28,228 bases of DNA, taken from NCBI GenBank assembly GCA_910578755.1, contig CAJTSZ010000013.1:1-28228 (forward strand), in the 5' to 3' direction. The position numbers and the translations under genes were made by a program. Shown piece by piece: positions 22,174-28,228 of the stretch. The notes beneath the pieces were generated by a model that searched no databases, was not told the DNA's origin, and saw nothing but the letters and a program-made list of their open reading frames with translations. Every line of letters starts with the position of its first letter. Within the stretch, counting starts at the first letter, position 1. The DNA comes from an uncultured Oscillospiraceae bacterium (GTDB taxonomy: Bacteria > Bacillota > Clostridia > Oscillospirales > Ruminococcaceae).

Positions 22174-22212
22174 GAAGCAGGGGGGCCTTTTTGCCTCCCT
22201 GCTTCTTTTTTA
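22174..22212 (+). terminator. Terminator of potABCD
   Basis: GAAGCAGGGGGGC (22174-22186) pairs over 13 bp (one G-U) with GCCTCCCTGCTTC (22193-22205), followed by TTTTTT. Confidence 0.93.
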
Positions 22213-22306
22213 TGGGAACAACCACTTTTGGAGGGGAGGGTTTTCCCGGCCCAGCCAAACAGCTATTTTAACAATTTCACTGTTGAATTTTCCCCTAAAA
22301 TGCCCA

Positions 22307-22335
22307 TTGAACCCTGGCAAAATTTGCTGTATAAT
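22307..22335 (+). promoter_or_regulatory. Promoter of the hemerythrin-receiver gene
   Basis: TTGAAC (22307-22312), 17-bp spacer, perfect TATAAT (22330-22335). Transcription from near 22342 gives a leader of about 115 nt. Confidence 0.7.
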
Positions 22336-22454
22336 TATAGCAATTGACATGAAATTAGTATAATTTCCCATGGCAACACTTTAGGGTATTGCGTGGGATA
22401 TTTCAATGTGTACAGGCGAACCCAGTTACATGTTTTCTTAGGAGGTTTTCAGGT

Positions 22455-23825
22455 ATGGACGAACGTTTTGAGTGGAGGGAAGAATTTAAAATTGGGATTG
22501 ATGCCATTGATAGGGACCATTTTCAGTTGTTTAAAATTATTAACAAGCTGTTTAAGCTGAAAGACAGCGGTACAGATGGGCAATGGACTTGCCAGGAAGG
22601 GCTAAAATTTTTTAAAGCCCATACCATGACCCATTTTTTTGATGAAGAAAAATATATGGAATCTATCCAGTATAGCGGGTTGGAACAACATCGGCGAATC
22701 CACCAAAATTTCCGGGAAAAAACCCTTCCTGCCCTGGAGCAGGAACTGGAACAGACCAACTATTCCCCAGAGGCGGTGAACCACTTCTTGGGCGTTTGTG
22801 CAGGGTGGTTAATTGGCCACACCCTTACAGAGGATATGGCCATTGCAAAAAACCAGCAAAGCAAATGGACCGATTTGATTTCCGGGGAAGAACAGAAGGC
22901 CATGCAAAAGGTAATTGTCCAGCTGCTGTTCGATATGTTCCGGTTGGAATCCCAAGTAATCAGCGAGATTTACGGCGGGGAGCACTTTGGCAACGGCGTA
23001 TATTATCACCTGATTTATGGAATTCCCGGGGAGGAGAAAAAGCTGGAGATTATTTTGGCCTTTGAGGAGCAGCTGCTGATAAACACAGTGGGCAGAATCC
23101 TTGGAATAGAAACCAACAAGCTGGACACTATGCTAATTCATGCGGCGCGCTACACTGCACAGCAGTTTGTTTCCAGTATATGCAAAAGCTTCCCCTCCAT
23201 GGAGAACTACCAAATGGTAGCAGACGACATGTTTACCTACCAGCAGTTCCAACAGCTTTTTAACAAAAAGAAACCTCAAATCAGCCTGCTGATCAATACA
23301 GGGGCTGGGTATTTTGCTTACTGCGCCATTGCGCCCCATCTTTTGGAGGGCGGAATTGGCGCTACCTCCCTAAATGCCGATAACGCCACTGCCGAGGTGG
23401 AAAAGTACCTGGCGCAGCGCAAGGCCCAGGAGGCACAGCAGAAGGAACACCCGCAGCAAAAGATACTGGTTGTGGACGATTCCGCAACAATGCGGGAAGG
23501 GATGCGGCTGCTGCTGGAAAAGGATTACCAGGTTTCCACTGCGGAATCAGGGGTAAGCGCCATCCGTTCCATTACCCTGGATCGGCCGGATTTGGTGCTT
23601 ATGGACTATGAAATGCCCATTTGCGACGGATTCCAAACCTTGGAAATGCTTCGTTCGGAGGAAGCATTTGCGGATATTCCGGTTATTTTCCTTACTGGCC
23701 GGCGGGATAGGGAAAGTATGATTAAGGTTATGCCCCTAAAGCCTGCGGGGTATTTGTTTAAGCATGCTAAACGGGAAGAAATTAAAAAAGCCATTGACGA
23801 CTTTATGACAAAGCAGCAAGGATAA
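22455..23825 (+). CDS. Hemerythrin - CheX-like - receiver domain protein
   Basis: 456 residues in three parts. Residues 1-130 are a bacteriohemerythrin with the complete seven-ligand di-iron set (H22, H60, E64, H79, H83, H122, D127), so it should bind O2 or a related ligand. Residues ~145-325 resemble the CheX/CheC phosphatase fold (FDMFRLESQV...LLINTVGRILGIE...), but the ExxxN catalytic helix appears as AARYTAQQF, lacking Glu and Asn. Residues ~335-455 are a receiver: acidic pair D341/D342, phospho-acceptor D384, T414 and K436, the last followed by His instead of the usual Pro. There is no output or kinase domain. The start has AGGAGG at 22440-22445; the frame opens upstream at 22389 without a site. 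The gene stands alone between terminators. The middle-domain call is an inference. Confidence 0.82.
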   Translation: MDERFEWREEFKIGIDAIDRDHFQLFKIINKLFKLKDSGTDGQWTCQEGLKFFKAHTMTHFFDEEKYMESIQYSGLEQHRRIHQNFREKTLPALEQELEQTNYSPEAVNHFLGVCAGWLIGHTLTEDMAIAKNQQSKWTDLISGEEQKAMQKVIVQLLFDMFRLESQVISEIYGGEHFGNGVYYHLIYGIPGEEKKLEIILAFEEQLLINTVGRILGIETNKLDTMLIHAARYTAQQFVSSICKSFPSMENYQMVADDMFTYQQFQQLFNKKKPQISLLINTGAGYFAYCAIAPHLLEGGIGATSLNADNATAEVEKYLAQRKAQEAQQKEHPQQKILVVDDSATMREGMRLLLEKDYQVSTAESGVSAIRSITLDRPDLVLMDYEMPICDGFQTLEMLRSEEAFADIPVIFLTGRRDRESMIKVMPLKPAGYLFKHAKREEIKKAIDDFMTKQQG

Positions 23826-23829
23826 AAGG

Positions 23830-23846
23830 GGAGGGTCAAGCCCTCC
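23830..23846 (+). terminator. Weak hairpin after the hemerythrin-receiver gene
   Basis: GGAGGG-TCAAG-CCCTCC lies five bases after the stop codon. There is no T-run on the plus strand, so it may protect the mRNA end or give only partial termination. Confidence 0.35.
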
Positions 23847-23906
23847 AAAAATGAGGAAAAGAAGCGAAAATAAATGGTCATTTTGTCTAAATTTGCGTGC
23901 AGGTTG

Positions 23907-23936
23907 TTGACAACTTGCAGGATAATGGCTTATGAT
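23907..23936 (+). promoter_or_regulatory. Promoter of the metK transcript
   Basis: Consensus TTGACA (23907-23912), 18-bp spacer, TATGAT (23931-23936). Transcription would begin about 30 nt before the SAM-I aptamer. Confidence 0.7.
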
Positions 23937-23972
23937 GTAATTAATTAAAGTGCTGTAACTGAATATTTTCCA

Positions 23973-24098
23973 CCTTATCAAGAGCGACGGAGGGTACAGG
24001 CCCTGTGAAGTCCGGCAACCTGCAAAGGCAAGGTGCCAAATCCTGCGGTGTAACCGAGAGATGAGGAACTAAGCTCGGATGTTTGTCCGGGCTTTTTT
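23973..24098 (+). promoter_or_regulatory. SAM-I riboswitch (S-box) of metK
   Basis: The aptamer closes with P1 CCTTATC (23973-23979) and GATGAGG (24060-24066). Conserved S-box blocks are present in order: AGAGCGACGGAGGGTACAGG-type P2 with GCCCTGTGAAG, CCGGCAACC, GGTGCCAAATCCTGC, and CCGAGAGATGAGG. The expression platform is the terminator AAGCTCGGA (24071-24079) / TCCGGGCTT (24086-24094) plus T-run. SAM binding should stabilise P1 and permit termination, lowering metK expression when SAM is plentiful. Confidence 0.96.
24071..24098 (+). terminator. Conditional terminator of the SAM-I riboswitch
   Basis: AAGCTCGGA-TGTTTG-TCCGGGCTT (one G-U pair) followed by TTTT, directly after the P1 3' strand. 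Confidence 0.9.
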
Positions 24099-24201
24099 GC
24101 ATTATTCCCACTATTTACACGGTAGGGCAAAGTAGAAGCGGCGCTCTCTTTATTGAAGCAGCACGGCCATATATTTTAAAATGAAAAGGAGAAGAAGCAT
24201 T

Positions 24202-25380
24202 ATGTCTAAATTTTTGTTTACTTCAGAATCCGTAACAGAAGGCCATCCCGATAAAATCTGCGACCAAATTTCAGACGCTGTTTTGGACGCCATTTTGGAA
24301 AAGGACCCCAATGGCCGTGTTGCCTGTGAAACTGCGGTAACAACCGGTCTGGTGGTTATTATGGGGGAAATCAGCACCAACTGTTATGTGGATATTCCAA
24401 AGCTGGCAAGGGAAGTTATCCGCGAAATTGGTTATGACCGGGCAAAATACGGCTTTGACTGCGCTACTTGCGGCGTTATCAGTTCCATTGACGAACAGTC
24501 CGATGACATTGCTTTGGGGGTAAACAAAGCCCTGGAAGCCAAGCTGAAAAATGAAGAGGAAGAGAACAACGGCGCTGGGGACCAGGGTATGATGTTCGGT
24601 TACGCCTGCGACGATACCCCGGAGCTGATGCCTATGCCTATCTCCCTGGCCCACAAGCTGGCAAAGCGCCTTTCTGTAGTGCGCAAGGAGGGCACCCTGC
24701 CTTACCTGCGCCCAGATGGCAAAACCCAGGTAACTGTGGAGTACGAAAACGACGCGCCAAAAAGAATAGAGGCCATTGTTGTTTCCAATCAGCACGCCCC
24801 GGAGGTGGATATGGAGCAAATCCGCAAGGATATTATTGCCCATGTTATTAAAGAGGTAATTCCCCAGGAGCTTATAGATGAAAACACAAAAATTTATGTA
24901 AACCCGACCGGCCGCTTTGTAATTGGCGGCCCACAGGGGGACAGCGGCCTGACAGGGCGCAAAATTATTGTAGATACTTACGGTGGCTGGGGCCGCCATG
25001 GCGGCGGCGCTTTTTCCGGCAAGGACCCAACCAAGGTGGACCGTTCCGCCGCTTATGCAGCCCGCTATGTGGCTAAAAATATTGTAGCCGCCAAGCTGGC
25101 AAAGCGGTGCGAGGTTCAGTTGGCTTACGCCATTGGCGTGGCCCAGCCGGTTTCCATCAACATCAACACATTTGGCACAGGCACCGTTGCGGATGAGGTT
25201 TTGGAAAAAGCGGTGGAGAAAGTGTTTGACCTGCGTCCAACACAAATTATTAAAACCCTAGGCCTGCGCCGCCCAATTTACCGGCAGCTGGCAGCTTATG
25301 GACACATGGGCCGCGAGGACTTGGGCGTAAGCTGGGAAAAAACAGACAGGACAGAAGCACTGTTGGCGGCAGTGAAATAG
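24202..25380 (+). CDS. metK: S-adenosylmethionine synthase
   Basis: MetK makes SAM from methionine and ATP. The 392-residue product has GHPDKICDQISDA near the N-terminus, the signature GAGDQGMMFGYA, and the phosphate-binding GGGAFSGKDPTKVDRSAAY. The usual GGYARHGGG is GGWGRHGGG here, a mild variation. AAAGGAG (24185-24191) supports the start at 24202; an in-frame ATG at 24181 overlaps this site and is not used. Controlled by the SAM-I riboswitch in its leader, i.e. feedback by its own product. Monocistronic. Confidence 0.98.
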   Translation: MSKFLFTSESVTEGHPDKICDQISDAVLDAILEKDPNGRVACETAVTTGLVVIMGEISTNCYVDIPKLAREVIREIGYDRAKYGFDCATCGVISSIDEQSDDIALGVNKALEAKLKNEEEENNGAGDQGMMFGYACDDTPELMPMPISLAHKLAKRLSVVRKEGTLPYLRPDGKTQVTVEYENDAPKRIEAIVVSNQHAPEVDMEQIRKDIIAHVIKEVIPQELIDENTKIYVNPTGRFVIGGPQGDSGLTGRKIIVDTYGGWGRHGGGAFSGKDPTKVDRSAAYAARYVAKNIVAAKLAKRCEVQLAYAIGVAQPVSININTFGTGTVADEVLEKAVEKVFDLRPTQIIKTLGLRRPIYRQLAAYGHMGREDLGVSWEKTDRTEALLAAVK

Positions 25381-25403
25381 CACCTGCAAGCAATAAAACA
25401 ATG

Positions 25404-25440
25404 TACCGGCGAAGAATTTTAGGTTCCTCGCCGGTATTTT
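25404..25440 (+). terminator. Terminator of metK
   Basis: TACCGGCGA (25404-25412) pairs perfectly with TCGCCGGTA (25428-25436), continued by GAA/TTC after one mismatch, then TTTT. Confidence 0.9.
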
Positions 25441-25522
25441 GCATTTGTGGCACCATTTTTCCCCCTTTTACATAAGATAAGGAAACGATTAAGAGCAATT
25501 TATTGGGAAGGGAAGGAAGGAT

Positions 25523-25864
25523 ATGGGGTTTATTTTGTTTTTGCTTACAGTGTTTTTTGTTGTTTTGGGGCTGAGCCAGTTTTTAGAGATCCTTTCGCTT
25601 TGGGTGCAGCAGCCAAAAAGAATGCCGCCTTGTGCTTTGGTTATACCCGCCAAGGGGGAAATAGAAAATATAGAGCAGGTTTTGGGCTTTTGCAAGGCCA
25701 AGGCGTGGGAAACAAAGGGCTGCCGCCATGTTATTGTGGTGGATAAGGGACTTTCTAAAAACAGCCAGCACGTCTGCCAAATATTGTGCGAAAGCCACCC
25801 CTGTTTTATAGTGGCCAGGGCGGAGGAGCTGCCCCAATTACTTGATGAATTGGCAGAAAAATAG
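25523..25864 (+). CDS. Small protein with one N-terminal membrane helix
   Basis: I do not recognise the family. The 113-residue product starts at 25523 behind GGAAGGAAGG. Residues 3-23 form a hydrophobic helix (GFILFLLTVFFVVLGLSQFL). The remaining ~85 residues look like a compact cytoplasmic alpha/beta domain: beta strands CALVIPAK, RHVIVVDKG and CFIVARAEE alternate with helices IENIEQVLGFCKAK and SQHVCQILCES. The order resembles half of a Rossmann-like or glycosyltransferase-type fold, but no catalytic motif is present. It lies 46 bp upstream of recD2, whose promoter is inside its 3' end. Confidence 0.7.
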   Translation: MGFILFLLTVFFVVLGLSQFLEILSLWVQQPKRMPPCALVIPAKGEIENIEQVLGFCKAKAWETKGCRHVIVVDKGLSKNSQHVCQILCESHPCFIVARAEELPQLLDELAEK

Positions 25865-25870
25865 TATACT
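25842..25870 (+). promoter_or_regulatory. Promoter of recD2
   Basis: TTGATG (25842-25847), 17-bp spacer, TATACT (25865-25870), overlapping the stop of the small membrane protein gene. Transcription would start near 25877. Confidence 0.55.
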
Positions 25871-25910
25871 TAACCTATTAGAATGATAACCAGGCGGAGA
25901 GGGAAAAGCA

Positions 25911-28118
25911 ATGGAAAACAAACAGATAACAACCTTGTGCGGCACGGTGGAAACCGTCGTTTTTACTAACGAAGAAACTGGCTTTACTGTACTGGAACTG
26001 AACACCGGCAAGGAGCTGATTTCGGCAGTGGGAGAAATATTTGGCGCGGCAGAGGGAGAAAAAGTGACCCTCCATGGCTATTTTACCACTCACCCCACCT
26101 ATGGCAGCCAGTTTAAGGCTTCCGCCTGCGAGCATACCCTGCCCGCCACAGCCGCCGCCATAGAAAAGTATTTGGCCTCTGGCGCCATTAAGGGCATAGG
26201 CCCCATTTTGGCCTCCCGGCTGGTGGCGCGCTTTGGTGACGATACCCTGGAAATTATGGAAAAAGAGCCGGAACGGCTGGTGGAAATCAATGGCATAAGC
26301 CCTGCCAAATGTGAACGTATTGCCCAGGAGGTATCCCGGCTGTTTGGTATTCGGGCAACCATGCTGTTTTTAGCCAAATTCCATATTGATGCTTCCACCT
26401 CCATTGCCGTTTGGAAGCGCTGGGGTTCCGCGGCCCCGGAACAAATTACAGAAAACCCGTTCCTCCTTTGCGGGGAAGCCATTGGCCTGGACTTTGAATC
26501 CTGTGATTCCATTGCGGCCCAGCTTTCCATCCCCCGGGACAGCAGCTACCGTATTCGGGCGGGGGTGCTGTATGTGCTGCGCCACAACCTGACCAACGGC
26601 CACACCTGCCTGCCTTACGATAAGCTGCTCCCCACCGCCAGCGCCTTGCTGGAGCAGGGGGAAACCGTGGTGGAGGCGGATATTAACGCCATGCTGGAGG
26701 AGGGAGAAGCGGAACTGCTCAACGTAAGCGGCCGCCCCTATATTTATTTGCCAGAAATGCTGGCGGCAGAGCGCTATGTGGCCTCCCGCATTGAACTGAT
26801 GCTGATGCTGGAAGGGGAAGCCCAGGCCGATTATACCGAAAAAATTGAAAAACTGGAGCAGGAAAAGGGCATAACCTATGCTAACCTGCAAAAACAGGCC
26901 ATCCAAGGGGCCATGAACCACAGCCTCTTTATCCTCACCGGCGGCCCCGGCACAGGGAAAACCACGGCCATTAACGCCATTATTCAGCTGTTGGAGGAAA
27001 TGGATCTGGACGTAGCCCTGGCTGCCCCTACCGGGCGGGCAGCTAAACGGATGTCCCAGGTTACGGGCCGGGAGGCAAAAACCATCCACCGGCTGTTGGA
27101 GGTGGATTTTACCCAAAAGGATTCCTTATCCTTTAAGCGTAACGAAAAAAATCCCCTGCCCCATGATGTGGTGGTTATTGACGAGGTTTCCATGGTGGAT
27201 ATTTTGCTTATGCGTTCCCTTTTGGCCGGGCTTAAAATGAGCTGCCGGCTGATTTTGGTGGGGGACAGCGACCAGCTGCCCTCGGTGGGGCCGGGGAATG
27301 TGCTGCGGGACTGCATTGTAAGCGGGCGTATTGCCTTTGTGGCCTTGACAGAAATTTTCCGCCAGGCCCAGCAAAGCCTTATTGTCACCAATGCCCACGC
27401 CGTTGTGCGGGGAGAAATGCCCGACCTTTCCCACCGGGACAAGGACTTTTTCTTTATGCGCCGGGAAGGGTACGAAGCCATGAAAAATACAGTGGTGGAC
27501 CTGTGCTGCCGCCGCCTGCCAAAAAGCTACGGCTATTCCCCCACGGAAAATATACAGGTGATTGCCCCCACCAGGGTGGGCCCTGTAGGCACCAATAACC
27601 TCAACGAGGCTCTTCAAAAGGAATTAAACCCCCCCAGCCCCCAAAAGGACGAAACCAAGGTAAACGGCCGTATCTTCCGTGTGGGGGATAAGGTGATGCA
27701 GATTAAAAATAATTATGATATTCTTTGGACAAAAGAAGGCGGCGAGGAAGGCATGGGGGTTTATAACGGCGACATTGGCTCCGTTATTATGATAGACAGG
27801 CCCTCCAAAACCATTATGGTTCAGTTTGACGACCGCCGGGCCCCTTATTCCTTTGATATGGCGGACCAGCTGGAATTGGCCTATGCGGTTACCGTACACA
27901 AAAGCCAGGGCAGTGAATTTGACGCAGTGATTATGCCGCTTATGAATTATAAAAGCAAAATGTATTACCGCAACCTGTTGTATACCGGTGTTACCCGGGC
28001 AAAAAACCATCTGATCCTTTTAGGCAAGGAGGAAACGGTGCGGTATATGGTGGAAAACGATAGGCGCACCGTGCGCTACACCAACCTGCTGGAAATGCTG
28101 AAAGGGGAGTGCGAATAG
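25911..28118 (+). CDS. recD2: ATP-dependent DNA helicase RecD2
   Basis: RecD2 is a 5'-3' superfamily 1B helicase, found without RecBC, that acts in DNA repair and replication fork maintenance. The 735-residue product has the RecD2-specific N-terminal extension: an OB-like start (TLCGTVETVVFTNEETGFTVL) and tandem helix-hairpin-helix segments (IKGIGPILASRLV, VEINGISPAKCERI). Helicase motifs follow: Walker A GGPGTGKTT (344-352), APTGRAAKRM, motif II DEVSMVD, GDSDQLPSVGPG, and the C-terminal UvrD-like VTVHKSQGSEFD and YTGVTRAK. The start has GGAGAGGG upstream. The stop shares one base with the start of comF (TAGTG). Confidence 0.96.
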   Translation: MENKQITTLCGTVETVVFTNEETGFTVLELNTGKELISAVGEIFGAAEGEKVTLHGYFTTHPTYGSQFKASACEHTLPATAAAIEKYLASGAIKGIGPILASRLVARFGDDTLEIMEKEPERLVEINGISPAKCERIAQEVSRLFGIRATMLFLAKFHIDASTSIAVWKRWGSAAPEQITENPFLLCGEAIGLDFESCDSIAAQLSIPRDSSYRIRAGVLYVLRHNLTNGHTCLPYDKLLPTASALLEQGETVVEADINAMLEEGEAELLNVSGRPYIYLPEMLAAERYVASRIELMLMLEGEAQADYTEKIEKLEQEKGITYANLQKQAIQGAMNHSLFILTGGPGTGKTTAINAIIQLLEEMDLDVALAAPTGRAAKRMSQVTGREAKTIHRLLEVDFTQKDSLSFKRNEKNPLPHDVVVIDEVSMVDILLMRSLLAGLKMSCRLILVGDSDQLPSVGPGNVLRDCIVSGRIAFVALTEIFRQAQQSLIVTNAHAVVRGEMPDLSHRDKDFFFMRREGYEAMKNTVVDLCCRRLPKSYGYSPTENIQVIAPTRVGPVGTNNLNEALQKELNPPSPQKDETKVNGRIFRVGDKVMQIKNNYDILWTKEGGEEGMGVYNGDIGSVIMIDRPSKTIMVQFDDRRAPYSFDMADQLELAYAVTVHKSQGSEFDAVIMPLMNYKSKMYYRNLLYTGVTRAKNHLILLGKEETVRYMVENDRRTVRYTNLLEMLKGECE

Positions 28119-28228
28119 TGTTTTTTTGGCTGCGCCCCTGGGTGGAGGTGCTGTTTCCCAACCGCTGTGTTTATTGCGGGGAGCTGATTTCCCAGGGAAA
28201 ATGCTGCCCAAAATGCCAAGAAGGGCTG
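28118..28228 (+). CDS. comF: ComF family protein, N-terminus only (cut by the window end)
   Basis: GTG at 28118 overlaps the recD2 stop by one base and is preceded by AAAGGGGAG (28101-28109). The visible 37 residues carry the double CxxC zinc ribbon of ComF proteins: CVYC near the start and CCPKC after a short loop, preceded by the typical LFPNR. ComF-family proteins have a C-terminal phosphoribosyltransferase-like domain (not in this window) and act in DNA uptake during competence or related DNA processing. Confidence 0.82.
   Translation, partial: MFFWLRPWVEVLFPNRCVYCGELISQGKCCPKCQEGL

Noticed and set aside
22344..22364. Second promoter before the hemerythrin gene (TTGACA with TATAAT)
   Set aside because: The two hexamers are only about nine bases apart, too close for a sigma-A promoter; TTGAAC-17-TATAAT just upstream is better.
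24271..25245. A 324-codon open frame antisense to metK
   Set aside because: It is a shadow of the metK codon pattern with no ribosome binding site or recognisable protein.

Overview
The window looks like a chromosomal segment of a Gram-positive anaerobe of the class Clostridia, most probably an Oscillospiraceae/Ruminococcaceae-type organism. This is an inference from AGGAGG-type ribosome binding sites, TTGNNN-17-TATAAT promoters, a T-box and a SAM-I riboswitch, the glgC-glgD pair, and the recA-recX-rimO-pgsA and recD2-comF neighbourhoods. No rRNA, tRNA, CRISPR array, phage gene or transposase is visible.

Layout. (1) 1-4205: a terminator of an off-window gene, then recA (candidate SOS box in its leader), recX, rimO and pgsA as a tight co-directional run closed by a bidirectional terminator. 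As given, rimO carries a frameshift near 2416. (2) 4199-4648, minus: an unidentified four-helix membrane protein. (3) 4809-6650: cysteinyl-tRNA synthetase behind a T-box leader with a UGC (Cys) specifier. (4) 6651-13208: glycogen synthesis genes glgB, glgC, glgD, glgA. (5) 13200-13736, minus: a membrane protein with a Pro/Lys-rich tail. (6) 13737-17875: a P-type calcium ATPase on the minus strand, flanked by repeat- and hairpin-rich DNA. A related direct repeat lies on each side of it, and a dense row of unrelated perfect hairpins lies upstream. (7) 17876-22212: potABCD spermidine/putrescine transporter with a 260-nt leader that folds into several consecutive structures. (8) 22307-23846: a stand-alone hemerythrin - CheX-like - receiver protein. 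(9) 23907-25440: metK under a SAM-I riboswitch. (10) 25523-28228: a small membrane protein, recD2 and the start of comF.

How the parts work together. RecA and RecX form a recombinase/modulator pair, and RecD2 and ComF are further DNA-processing/uptake genes. GlgC/GlgD make ADP-glucose, GlgA polymerises it and GlgB branches it. The T-box senses uncharged tRNA-Cys and the SAM-I switch senses SAM, so two sulfur amino acid signals each control one gene here.

Most worth following up: the potABCD leader RNA (no known class recognised), the hairpin row at 16847-17101 with the repeats around the ATPase, the Hr-CheX-REC protein, the C-terminally anchored PotD, and the broken rimO. All calls come from reading the sequence; no database search or folding program was run.
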